From assembly GCF_004361915.1 (NCBI RefSeq), contig NZ_SNWP01000011.1, positions 868,001-932,000 on the forward strand: a stretch of 64,000 nt of DNA, in the 5' to 3' direction. The notes under the pieces are model-generated. The model saw nothing but the letters and a program-made list of their open reading frames with translations. It was not told the origin of the DNA and searched no databases. The translations under genes were made by a program, and so were the position numbers. Positions 29,083 through 37,388 of this stretch are shown piece by piece (within the stretch, counting starts at the first letter, position 1; each line of letters begins with the position of its first letter). This stretch comes from Sediminibacterium goheungense (GTDB lineage: Bacteria > Bacteroidota > Bacteroidia > Chitinophagales > Chitinophagaceae).

Positions 29083-29359
29083 AGTATGTTATCCCAAAGC
29101 CTTAATAGAAATGTAATGCTTTCAGCTCATTATCTTTTATTAGTAAAACCGGTAAGGTATTGTACAGGAAACAATAATGCTTATAACCATCGAAATTTAC
29201 AAGATCATATATGGGGTGAATAAGTTAGATTAGATCTATTAATGGCTGAAATAAGGGGTACTTACACGCTAACACAAACTTTATCTGAATAGTAGGTATG
29301 TATAATGTAGAAACGGACCGAATCCATATATCAATTCGATTGATATACAAAAAAGTGAA

Positions 29360-29995
29360 TTAAATTATTCCATACACTTTGGCGAGAGAAACCAGTTCCA
29401 CAACACTGCTTTTGGTGATACCCAGCTTTTCATAGGCTTTGCCTTTATAAGTAGATACAGTAGAGACATTAATACCAAGCGACTCAGCAATTTCAGCAAT
29501 TGTTTGCCCTTTCAGCAGCTCTCTGACAACCTGAAATTCTCTTTCACTGAGTTCTTCAAATGGATTTGCTACTTTATTGGTAATAAATGTGGTCAATAAT
29601 GACTCTTTGAGGGCATCACTCATATAAATGCCTTTTGCCATAACGGTTCTTACAGCTTTAATAATAATGGCATTATCAGCCGACTTATTCACATATCCAT
29701 TGATTCCTAATTTGAACATTCTGCCCGCAAAACTTAATTCATCATTCATCGTAAGTACCAGAACAGGAGTATCAGGCTGATTTTTTTTGATGAATTGTAA
29801 TAATCTGAAAGGATCAGTATCAGGCATATTAATATCCATCAGAATCAGATGATATTTTTTATTTATAAGGAATTTATAAGATTGCTTTTCATTTGAGGCT
29901 TCATCAAATGAACAATTGGAGTACTCTGCACGTAATAGCACTTCCATTCCTGCCCTTATCATACTGTGATCATCAATGAGTAAGAAACTATACAT
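29360..29995 (-). CDS. LuxR/NarL-family response regulator, sister of the one at 7529
   Basis: The 211-residue protein has a receiver (D8/D9, phosphoacceptor D54 in ILMDINMP, T82, K104) and a LuxR-type helix-turn-helix (~145-208). It shares long runs with the regulator at 7529: DDHSMxRAG, DINMPDxD, MNDE, FKLGIxG, ANPFE/TNPFE, LSEREFQV and INVSTVSTYKGKA. No kinase lies beside it, so it may be served by the kinases at 8214 or 8930 or be an orphan. It is encoded convergently with the T9SS-like operon, 277 bp from its end. Regulation of the adhesin locus is a reasonable inference but unproven. Confidence 0.93.
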   Translation of the reverse strand: MYSFLLIDDHSMIRAGMEVLLRAEYSNCSFDEASNEKQSYKFLINKKYHLILMDINMPDTDPFRLLQFIKKNQPDTPVLVLTMNDELSFAGRMFKLGINGYVNKSADNAIIIKAVRTVMAKGIYMSDALKESLLTTFITNKVANPFEELSEREFQVVRELLKGQTIAEIAESLGINVSTVSTYKGKAYEKLGITKSSVVELVSLAKVYGII

Positions 29996-31026
29996 TAGGC
30001 TGATAAGATGAAATTTAAGTACAAATAATAATGAAGATAAATAAAATTTGATAAGAAAAGTAAAATGAAGATTCCTAAAATCCTTTTCATTCTTTTAAGA
30101 AAAGCAAGTAAAAAAGTTCCTGTATTACATGGTAGATAAGTAACTTGTCATATTAGTTGAAATGGTCATATGTGCGTAAAGACTCTGATCATCCTTCTCG
30201 CAGGTATTTTAACACAGCAACGGTTTAATTTTTTTTTTAAGGTGATGCATAATTTTTTTTATGCGAAAAGTTATTTCAAATCTGATGATCACGACAATGT
30301 TGAATCAAAAAAGCCTGAACAAATAACGATTCATCAAACTATTCGTATGTGTTACAATGGGTGATGATACCTGAGTAGTTCATTGATACATACTGGCTTA
30401 CAACAGTTGTAACACTCATAATTAAAAGGTACTCTTTTGAGAAATATAGAAATAGCGATTGCTGCAGTTAAGGTGATATTAATCTTTTCTGCAAATTATC
30501 TTTAACCATCTTCACCATTCTACTGCATTTATAAGGTCTTTGGTATGGTATTTTGACTTTAAGATTTACATATATTATCTGATAATCTCACTTTAATATA
30601 TTTTATTTCTTAATGAGTTTGATTCTATTCCTCTGGTTGCGATCCAATCCTTCATTTATTCTTTATGATTGCTATATGAGCCATTTTATGGTGTAATGCT
30701 TCAGTTGGCATTAGCTTTTATGTATGCATATAAATCAGGTATGCCTTCAACCCTTTGGCATGTATCCAATACCTGCCTGAGAACTTTAATAGTCTTTAAA
30801 TAAACACAAGAAAATACGTAAGTACAGGATGATTGAGACTATATACTAATTAATGTATTACCTCACTTAGGTTATTCTAGATGAAGAGATTTTAAAAGGA
30901 TCAATCTTTCAAGTTTGTTTTGAATTTCTAATCATTCACTTCACTACTTACCATTATTTGATGATTTTGGTAGGGCCTGATTTTATAGGCATGCGTTTTA
31001 ACAGATGAATTACCGTGTAGGGGTAC
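29996..31026. other. AT-rich noncoding interval between regulator and tRNA-Ala
   Basis: About 1 kb with no supported gene. A 64-codon frame at 30170-30364 lacks a family match or coding character. The only structure I see is a nested pair of inverted repeats: GTGTTACAA at 30349-30357 with TTGTAACAC at 30407-30415, the latter overlapping a 15-bp palindrome at 30398-30412. A hairpin GCATAA/TTATGC around a T-run lies near 30246-30264. Confidence 0.5.
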
Positions 31027-31053
31027 ATAAAAAAGGTTGCTATTACGCAACCT
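31027..31053 (-). terminator. Intrinsic terminator of tRNA-Ala
   Basis: On the minus strand, stem AGGTTGC/GCAACCT (31034-31040 with 31047-31053) with a 6-nt loop is followed directly by a run of T (31027-31033 read in reverse). It lies 7 bp past the CCA end of tRNA-Ala. Confidence 0.8.
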
Positions 31054-31060
31054 GATGTTT

Positions 31061-31137
<77 letters not shown>

Positions 31138-31146
31138 GAAAGATTG

Positions 31147-31177
31147 CAAATGTAATGGCTCCTTTAGTTCCTGCAAA
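31147..31177 (-). promoter_or_regulatory. Promoter of tRNA-Ala
   Basis: On the minus strand, TTTG (31174-31177) and TACATTTG (31147-31154) are spaced by 19 bp, an exact fit to the Bacteroidota -33/-7 consensus. The -7 box ends 9 bp before the mature tRNA 5' end. Confidence 0.85.
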
Positions 31178-31345
31178 AAAAATAATGCCTTGTAAATTAA
31201 GGAGTTAAGCTAGCGGGCTCATTTTTATGGTATAGATATCTACTAAATCTTCATTTGTTAAAATTATGTTAATGCCTCAAGCCTTACCCAACGCTTTTGA
31301 ATTACCCTGGGGTATTACTCATATCAAGTCAATTAAAAGCAAGCA

Positions 31346-32491
31346 ATGAAACAGAAATTCAGCATGACCGTATCGATGATCATTATGATGATCTCTTTAC
31401 TTATTTCCTGTACCAAAAAAGATGTACCTGTACCGGTGAGCCAGCCCAATACGCCTCAGCAACCCAATCCCCCTCACCAAGGTGGAGGGCAACCCCAGCA
31501 GCAGCCACTGAAAATTAAAGTACAGGCCATTATCAAAATCGGAGACATTGTGTACGATCAAATTCCGGCAAGTTTCACCCTTACCAGTTACGACAGCAGT
31601 ATGCAGCCCCATATGCTTTCTGTAAGTCTGAAACCCGGTATTAATGAAGTAACCATACCTTCCAATCACCTGCGCTATCGTTTATTCGTAAAACAATGGA
31701 ACCAGACAGATGAAATGACATTGGATCGTAGTAATATTCAGGAAGATGTGATTTATACCCTGGGTGGTGCCAGAGAAGCTAAAAAACTGAAATATGAAAT
31801 CAGTGCAGTACTGGTGAATGGTCTTTACCGTGCAGATAGTAAAACAGAATACCAATATGATGTAAATGGTAAACTGTTACAAGTACTGTTGCTGAAAAAA
31901 AGAAGCAATGGCAATATCTATACAGCCCTTTCGGAAACGCTATCTTATCAGGACGGTAAAGCAACTGTGATTACCCGCAAAGATGAAACCGGAGCAGTAA
32001 TCAATACAACCTATATCAGTTATGATCAGCAGGGAAAAATAAAATCCCTGAAACAATCCGCTCCTTCAGGTGAAATCAATGCAGCTATCAGTTATACCAT
32101 TACCGGTGCAGGTGTTGAAACCAGGATCAAACACATCAATAGTATCAATGGTGTCACTACAGATTATTATATGCTCTCTGATAAAGGAAACCCCATAAAA
32201 AGATCTTATCTGGCATCCAATAATATCAGTGAATGGTCTGATTATGGATATGATAAAAATATCAACCCTTATATCCATATGAACTGGCCCGATATACTGA
32301 TGTCGCGAAGTGCAAAGAACAATATCAGTTGGACAGGGAAAGAGTATTTTTCGGGAAATATGACACTCGATCCGGTAACCTATAACTATACCTATGATGC
32401 AGAAGGGTACCCGGTAAGCCTTGTAAAAGAGTTTCGTTCTGCCCGCAATGGCGACATTGTAAACACCACAAAAACCACTTATCACTATTAA
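31346..32491 (+). CDS. Lipoprotein with YD-like repeat segments
   Basis: The 381-residue protein has a lipoprotein signal peptide with lipobox LLIS-C22, followed by a Pro/Gln/Gly-rich tether (~30-55: QPNTPQQPNPPHQGGGQPQQQ-type stretch). The body contains strand-turn repeats such as EYQYDVNGKLLQV, ISYDQQGKIKSL, DYGYDKNINPYI and YTYDAEGYPVSLVKEF. These resemble RHS/YD-type beta motifs found in many Bacteroidota lipoproteins. It is probably attached to the outer membrane. The function is unknown. The next gene is another lipoprotein, separated by a strong hairpin, so they are not necessarily one transcript. Confidence 0.85.
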   Translation: MKQKFSMTVSMIIMMISLLISCTKKDVPVPVSQPNTPQQPNPPHQGGGQPQQQPLKIKVQAIIKIGDIVYDQIPASFTLTSYDSSMQPHMLSVSLKPGINEVTIPSNHLRYRLFVKQWNQTDEMTLDRSNIQEDVIYTLGGAREAKKLKYEISAVLVNGLYRADSKTEYQYDVNGKLLQVLLLKKRSNGNIYTALSETLSYQDGKATVITRKDETGAVINTTYISYDQQGKIKSLKQSAPSGEINAAISYTITGAGVETRIKHINSINGVTTDYYMLSDKGNPIKRSYLASNNISEWSDYGYDKNINPYIHMNWPDILMSRSAKNNISWTGKEYFSGNMTLDPVTYNYTYDAEGYPVSLVKEFRSARNGDIVNTTKTTYHY

Positions 32492-32497
32492 TTACCC

Positions 32498-32525
32498 ATG
32501 AACAGGGAAGCACTTCCCTGTTCAT
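32498..32525 (+). terminator. Perfect hairpin after the lipoprotein gene
   Basis: Thirteen-bp arms 32498-32510 and 32513-32525 (ATGAACAGGGAAG and its complement) with a 2-nt spacer lie 6 bp after the stop at 32491. There is no T-run, so termination would be factor-aided, or the hairpin stabilises the mRNA end. The ATG inside the hairpin is in frame with the next gene but is unlikely to be its start. Confidence 0.6.
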
Positions 32526-32557
32526 ATCCTTCCAGATACTTTTGCAAATTCAAAAAA

Positions 32558-33409
32558 ATGAAAACATATATATACATCATCGCAATCCTGGTTTCAATGG
32601 CTTCCTGTACCGCAGTGAAAATAGCGGTGCCAGAACAATTCAGTGCTCAGGCAACCGCCATGAAAGTACAAGGACTGAATGGCTGGAAATTCAATGAACA
32701 GCTGAGTTTCGGAACCTATTTTACTTCTTCTGTAAAACGAGGATGGGATTTTTCGAATGGGAGTCGCTTCAGCCGCTTTAGTCTCAAAGGAGAAGATGTC
32801 CTGCTGAGTGCATTTAATATTTATTCCGACAGAGAAAAATATACAGAGAAAAACCGTTTTCAATATTCCATACAGGATGCAAGTCTTGTAACAGAAGTAC
32901 TCGCACAGGAAAAATTTTCAGAAAATCAGTTGGTGTATAAATCGAATATGGACTGGTTGAATAACCTGAAAAGAACAGATAAATATGAATATGCATTTTC
33001 TGCAACAATCGTTCCGCTGAACTTTAATAAAGGTGAAGTATGGTCGCTCACCATGCTGAATGAATTTGATGCAAAAAAAACAAAGCAGAATCTGTTTGAA
33101 CGTCCGCAGACAAAAGACCTGGGTTATGTAACCAATGGAAAGGAACAAATTGAAATCAAACCCCTCTTTCTTAGCAAACGTGAAACGGCTTCGGGTAAAG
33201 AAGGCAAAGTGTGGGGCGGTCCGCTGCTCACTGGTTATGAACTGCGTTGGGATGATGGTGTAGTAGGACTGGTTGATATCATGGATAATAAAGTATGGAT
33301 CGTAAATGACCTTGACCCTAAGGAAAAAATGATTCTCTCAGCAATAGCTTCCGCTATCCTATTAAAAAGAAAACAGGATGTATATACGGAGAGGGCTGAT
33401 GGGTTATAG
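32558..33409 (+). CDS. Lipoprotein of unknown function
   Basis: I place the start at the ATG at 32558, after an A-rich stretch, because it gives a classic lipoprotein signal (MKTYIYIIAILVSMAS-C17). The frame extends upstream through a hairpin to 32498, which would spoil the signal peptide. The 283-residue mature protein has no motif I recognise. It contains blocks such as SSVKRGWDFSNGSRFSRFSL and GYELRWDDGVVGLVDIMDNKVWI, suggesting a beta-rich fold. Context gives little: a lipoprotein upstream and an ECF sigma factor downstream. Confidence 0.8.
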   Translation: MKTYIYIIAILVSMASCTAVKIAVPEQFSAQATAMKVQGLNGWKFNEQLSFGTYFTSSVKRGWDFSNGSRFSRFSLKGEDVLLSAFNIYSDREKYTEKNRFQYSIQDASLVTEVLAQEKFSENQLVYKSNMDWLNNLKRTDKYEYAFSATIVPLNFNKGEVWSLTMLNEFDAKKTKQNLFERPQTKDLGYVTNGKEQIEIKPLFLSKRETASGKEGKVWGGPLLTGYELRWDDGVVGLVDIMDNKVWIVNDLDPKEKMILSAIASAILLKRKQDVYTERADGL

Positions 33410-33421
33410 CAAATGGTGTAT

Positions 33422-33449
33422 GGCTAATAGCTAATGGCTAAAAGCTAAG
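33422..33449. repeat. Heptamer array GGCTAAT/AGCTAA type
   Basis: Four successive 7-bp words sharing GCTAA (GGCTAAT, AGCTAAT, GGCTAAA, AGCTAAG) lie in the 53-bp gap before the sigma factor gene. The period matches the other heptamer elements at 37121, 50405 and 52834. Confidence 0.75.
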
Positions 33450-33462
33450 TACTTAATTTACA

Positions 33463-34002
33463 ATGGTAGAAACGAGCTACGATATAGAACTACTGATACA
33501 AGATTGTATCGCCAACAAACGTAAGGCGCAGGAAATACTTTACAGGGAGTTTTATGCTTTTACCATGCAGGTAGCTTTACGCTACTCAAGAGATGAGTCT
33601 GATGCTGCAGATATTTTGAGCAATGCCTTTATTAGAATCTTTAAATATATCCACCAGTTTGATCTGCAAAAAGGAAACCTTCACGGATGGATCAAACGCA
33701 TTGTAGTAAATGAAGGCCTCGATCATATCAAATCGCGTGAACGTTTCAGTGAAAATGTAGAACTGGAAACCGTTGAAGAACCTTCTATTGATAACAAGGT
33801 GCTGGATAAGATGGGTGCAGATGAACTCATGGAACTGATCCAGAAACTACCACCCGCCACACACGCTGTTTTTGTATTGTATGCAGTTGATGGATATACC
33901 CACAAAGAAATTGCTGAACAACTAAATATCAGCGAGGGTACATCGAAATGGCATCTGAGTGAAGCCAGAAAAAAATTACAACAAGCACTATTAAAAACAT
34001 GA
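33463..34002 (+). CDS. ECF-type RNA polymerase sigma factor
   Basis: The 179-residue protein has sigma region 2 (~20-90: YREFYAFTMQVALRYSRDESDAADILSNAFIRIFKYIHQFD) and region 4 (~125-175: LPPATHAVFVLYAVDGYTHKEIAEQLNISEGTSKWHLSEARKKLQ-type helix-turn-helix). The size is typical of an ECF sigma. The downstream gene overlaps it by 4 bp (ATGA) and encodes a single-pass membrane protein, the usual place for an anti-sigma factor. The target regulon cannot be read from the sequence. Confidence 0.94.
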   Translation: MVETSYDIELLIQDCIANKRKAQEILYREFYAFTMQVALRYSRDESDAADILSNAFIRIFKYIHQFDLQKGNLHGWIKRIVVNEGLDHIKSRERFSENVELETVEEPSIDNKVLDKMGADELMELIQKLPPATHAVFVLYAVDGYTHKEIAEQLNISEGTSKWHLSEARKKLQQALLKT

Positions 34003-34622
34003 ATCAATTAACCACATACGAGCAACTGATCGCAGATAAACTGCAACAATTGCCTGTGCCCGATATGGCCGATGCCATCTGGGCCAGCATTGAGCAGCGG
34101 CTCGATGTGGAAATGCCTGAAGACCCATCAGGCCCTTCGTCCGGTGGAAACCATTCATTGCCTGGTTTTCAATTTCCTGGTCGTATTATGCTTTACTGCT
34201 TTTTAGCCGCTTTTATCAGTGTTGTTTTTTACCTAAATCGTCCCGGTAGGGCCAGTAAAGAGCTGTCATTATCTTCATCAGATGGTATTGCTCCTTCAAC
34301 AATTGTTGTTGATGATCAAAAGAAACCAACACCACCCGAAAGGCAACAGGAAACCATTTTTAAAGAAAGAGCGGATCTACCTGTCGATAAGTTTAAAGAG
34401 GATAAGCTTGTAGAAAAAGAATGGCCTGTATCCGAAAATCCAATAACAGAAATAAAGACAACAGAAATACCTGCAAAACAGGAAACTTCACCTATCAGTG
34501 AAACCATACTTGCCAAAAAAGTGATAACACAACAGGATACCATACCTAAGAAAAAAAGAGGTGTAATAGGGATTACTTCAAGTGACTATCGTATTGCCCC
34601 TGTAAGAAAAGATAGCTTATAA
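33999..34622 (+). CDS. Probable anti-sigma factor, single-pass membrane protein
   Basis: Translation is coupled to the sigma factor gene through an ATGA overlap. The N-terminal ~60 residues (MADAIWASIEQRLDVEMPED) are cytoplasmic and would bind the sigma factor. A membrane helix follows at ~62-82 (IMLYCFLAAFISVVFYL), and then a ~125-residue periplasmic tail rich in Pro, Glu, Lys and Thr. No zinc-type HxxxCxxC anti-sigma motif is present. This architecture is common for anti-sigma factors in Chitinophagaceae. The assignment rests mainly on gene order and topology. Confidence 0.8.
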   Translation: MNQLTTYEQLIADKLQQLPVPDMADAIWASIEQRLDVEMPEDPSGPSSGGNHSLPGFQFPGRIMLYCFLAAFISVVFYLNRPGRASKELSLSSSDGIAPSTIVVDDQKKPTPPERQQETIFKERADLPVDKFKEDKLVEKEWPVSENPITEIKTTEIPAKQETSPISETILAKKVITQQDTIPKKKRGVIGITSSDYRIAPVRKDSL

Positions 34623-34658
34623 GAAAGTATCATAAAATCAGATAATATATTATCTTAG

Positions 34659-35189
34659 ATGATAATGTATTCTGATCTGTCCTTTTTTTTCAACAGCTTT
34701 TATCTTGATTACTGGAGCCCGAAATGTGATCCTGTAATCAGACCCCTGATTGAGGAATACCTGCCTTCTTTTTTAATCCCTGACAATAAATGGACTGCAT
34801 TTGTAACAAATGAACCTGATGCGTCTTCTGTTGTACAAAGGGCCGTTTCTATTCGATTTAAGGAGCATCCGGTCTGGAAACATGCATATGAGGAAGTTTA
34901 TTTTTCATTATTATTGAAATTTTCAGGAGAAGAATGTATCGGAATTGTTTCTGCGCAATTGATGTTTTCTTTTCCTGATAAAAATATACTCGAAACAGCC
35001 ATTACGAACTTAATTGATAGCTGTAAAGAGATAGAAAAAGGAGTTGAAATCAGGACGACAGAAGATATGATCTGCATACATGGGGTGGCAACTGGTACAA
35101 ATGGCTATCTGAAACCAGTAGATAATTTACAGCAACAGCAGGCTCAGCTTTTCTTTTGCACAGTTCCATATTTTTTTCAGCATGAATAA
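34659..35189 (+). CDS. Conserved-looking protein of unknown function
   Basis: The 176-residue product has no signal peptide, membrane helix or motif that I recognise. It is compact and mixed in composition, with segments IRPLIEEYLPSFLIP, KHAYEEVYFSLLLKF and CKEIEKGVEIRTTEDM. A second in-frame ATG two codons downstream (34665) is an alternative start. It lies 36 bp after the putative anti-sigma gene on the same strand and could belong to its transcript. Coding character is supported by length and good spacing, not by similarity. Confidence 0.65.
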   Translation: MIMYSDLSFFFNSFYLDYWSPKCDPVIRPLIEEYLPSFLIPDNKWTAFVTNEPDASSVVQRAVSIRFKEHPVWKHAYEEVYFSLLLKFSGEECIGIVSAQLMFSFPDKNILETAITNLIDSCKEIEKGVEIRTTEDMICIHGVATGTNGYLKPVDNLQQQQAQLFFCTVPYFFQHE

Positions 35190-35243
35190 GGGTTTCTAAA
35201 TAAATCAGGATATAAGCTATATCTTTCTCTTTTAATATATCGT

Positions 35244-36083
35244 ATGAAAAGAAAATATTTATTACTCATTGTTTTCATGAGTCAATTGATTGGTACAAGT
35301 GCGCAGACAATCATTGCAGGTACTTTTAATGTACGTCTTGAAACGGCTGGCGATGTGGGTAATCTCTGGACAGACAGAAAGTTATATGTAGCCAACCTCA
35401 TTCGTTTTCATGGTTTCGATGTATTTGGAACGCAGGAAGGGTTTAAAAATCAGTTAGATGATATCCAAACACAATTACCTGAATATGCCCGTTACGGAAT
35501 TGGAAGAGACGATGGTATTACGAAAGGCGAACATTCGGCAATCTTCTATAAAAAAGATCGTTTTGAATTGTTGAAATCGGGTGATTTCTGGTTGTCTGAA
35601 ACACCAGAAAAACCTGGCTTTGGGTGGGATGCCAAAATCAACCGTATCTGCTCATGGGTACAGTTGAAAGAAAAGAAGTCTGGCCGTAAATTTTATTGCT
35701 TCAATGTGCATTACGATCATCAGGGAATGGTAGCAAGGAGAGAAAGTAGTAAGCTGCTACTCGCAAAAATAAAACTGATCGCCGGAGACGCACCTGTACT
35801 GTTAACCGGTGATTTCAATGGTAATCATAGTACAGAATGGTATCGGTTGATAGCTGATTCAGGTTTGCTGCGTGATACCTTTAAAGAAGTGAAGTATCCC
35901 TATGTAAACAATGGAACATTCCAAAACTTTGGGAGGAACTACTCTGTAGCCGATATCATTGACCATATTTTTGTTACCCGGCATTTTTCGGTGAAAAGAT
36001 GGGGCGTTTTAACCGATTCCTACAATGGAAAGTTTCCTTCTGATCATTTCCCGGTACTGGCAGAAGTTCAGCTGGGCAGATAA
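35244..36083 (+). CDS. Secreted endonuclease/exonuclease/phosphatase family hydrolase
   Basis: The 279-residue protein has a signal peptide (ending TSAQ) and the EEP fold signatures in order: FNVR (N29), TQEG (E65), NVHYDHQG (catalytic His/Asp), LTGDFNGN (Asp/Asn), DIIDHIF and the terminal SDHFPVLAEV. All metal and catalytic positions appear intact. Family members cleave phosphodiester or phosphomonoester bonds in nucleic acids, phospholipids or sugar phosphates. A secreted Bacteroidota member of this type may be a phosphatase or a sphingomyelinase-like enzyme. The substrate is unknown. It stands alone between an unknown protein and an SPFH gene. Confidence 0.9.
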   Translation: MKRKYLLLIVFMSQLIGTSAQTIIAGTFNVRLETAGDVGNLWTDRKLYVANLIRFHGFDVFGTQEGFKNQLDDIQTQLPEYARYGIGRDDGITKGEHSAIFYKKDRFELLKSGDFWLSETPEKPGFGWDAKINRICSWVQLKEKKSGRKFYCFNVHYDHQGMVARRESSKLLLAKIKLIAGDAPVLLTGDFNGNHSTEWYRLIADSGLLRDTFKEVKYPYVNNGTFQNFGRNYSVADIIDHIFVTRHFSVKRWGVLTDSYNGKFPSDHFPVLAEVQLGR

Positions 36084-36182
36084 TTCCTATCTTTTTCTGT
36101 AAGAAATCACCCAATCCTCCTACTTATAAGTAAATTAGAAGCAGGTATCTTTTGGTGCCTGTTCAAACCTAAAACTGCAACC

Positions 36183-37112
36183 ATGAACTTTTTATTACAA
36201 TATGGCTGGATAATAGTAGTCATACTAATCCTTTTTCTTTCCCTGGTAACGGTAAACCAGGGTACCATTGATGTGATTACCATGTTTGGTAAATACAGAA
36301 GAATCCTGCGTCCGGGTCTGAATTTCAAAATACCATTACTGGAACAGGTCTTTAAAACAGTAAGTATACAGAACAGGTCAGTTGAACTGGAATTTCAGGC
36401 TGTCACCATTGATCAGGCTAATGTGAATTTTAAAAGTATGCTGCTGTATTCTGTGATAAATCAGGATGAAGAGACCATCAAAAATGTTGCTTTTAAGTTT
36501 ATCAGTGATAAAGACCTGATGCAGGCATTGATCAGAACCGTAGAAGGTAGTATTCGTTCATATGTAGCTACCAAGCGTCAGGCAGAAATTTTATTGCTGC
36601 GAAGGGAAATTGTAGAATTTGTAAAAGAGCAGATTGATATTTCACTCGAAGACTGGGGCTATCATTTACAGGATCTTCAGATCAATGATATTACATTCGA
36701 TGCCCGTATTATGGAGAGTATGAGTAAAGTGGTGGCAAGTAATAACCTGAAAGCGGCAGCTGAAAACGAGGGACAGGCCTTATTAATCACCAAGACCAAA
36801 GCTGCAGAAGCTGAAGGTAATGCCATTAAAATTGCAGCAGAGGCAGAACGTGAAGCGGCAAGATTGCGTGGTCAGGGTGTGGCCCTCTTCCGGGAAGAAG
36901 TAGCCAGGGGTATGAGTCAGGCAGCCGAGCAGATGAAACAAGCCAACCTCGATACCAACGTAATACTTTTCAGTATGTGGACGGAAGCCGTGAAAAACTT
37001 TGCCGAATATGGAAAGGGTAATGTGATATTTCTCGATGGTAGTGCACAGGGTATGGACAGAACCATGCAACAGATCATGGCTATGATGAAGGCGAAAGAG
37101 ATGGGAGCTTAG
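36183..37112 (+). CDS. SPFH/Band 7 (stomatin-like, QmcA-type) membrane protein
   Basis: The 309-residue protein has one N-terminal membrane helix (~7-24) and an SPFH domain (~25-190: VNQGTIDVITMFGKYRRILRPGLNF, IQNRSVELEFQAVTID, VNFKSMLLYSVI). A helical Ala/Glu-rich region follows (~195-260: AAENEGQALLITKTKAAEAEG, IKIAAEAEREAARLRGQG). Such proteins oligomerise into membrane-microdomain cages and often modulate membrane proteases. No partner NfeD or protease gene is adjacent. A perfect 25-bp inverted repeat follows 8 bp after the stop. Confidence 0.92.
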   Translation: MNFLLQYGWIIVVILILFLSLVTVNQGTIDVITMFGKYRRILRPGLNFKIPLLEQVFKTVSIQNRSVELEFQAVTIDQANVNFKSMLLYSVINQDEETIKNVAFKFISDKDLMQALIRTVEGSIRSYVATKRQAEILLLRREIVEFVKEQIDISLEDWGYHLQDLQINDITFDARIMESMSKVVASNNLKAAAENEGQALLITKTKAAEAEGNAIKIAAEAEREAARLRGQGVALFREEVARGMSQAAEQMKQANLDTNVILFSMWTEAVKNFAEYGKGNVIFLDGSAQGMDRTMQQIMAMMKAKEMGA

Positions 37113-37120
37113 ATCAACGC

Positions 37121-37232
37121 GAATGGTGAATGGTGAATGGTCAATAAAGGATATATGCTACTTAATTGGTTAATATGATCTACTTATTATCCAATTGGCT
37201 ATTGACAATTGACCATTCACCATTCACCATTC
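37121..37232. repeat. Heptamer-built interrupted palindrome
   Basis: The left arm 37121-37145 holds GAATGGT three times in tandem plus CAAT. The right arm 37208-37232 is its perfect 25-bp complement, and further ATTCAAC/ATTCACG words continue to ~37243. The 62-bp middle contains an inner AATTGG/CCAATT pair. It could fold as a long cruciform or RNA stem between the SPFH gene and exbB. Confidence 0.9.
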
Positions 37233-37388
37233 AACATTCACGATTGTTAACGTCCCGTGAAATCGGGGGATTAAACGGTGCTTATGTGCAAAAGCTTTCC
37301 TAAAAAGCCTTACCGGTATAATTTTATTCACATGCAGGTCTTTCTTTTGTGTTAGGGTCTAATTTTAACCTAACCCAAATTACCCGGT

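Noticed and set aside
30170-30364. 64-codon frame in the interval after the second LuxR regulator
   Set aside because: It has low-complexity, AT-driven composition with poly-T stretches, no recognisable domain and no clear ribosome-binding context.
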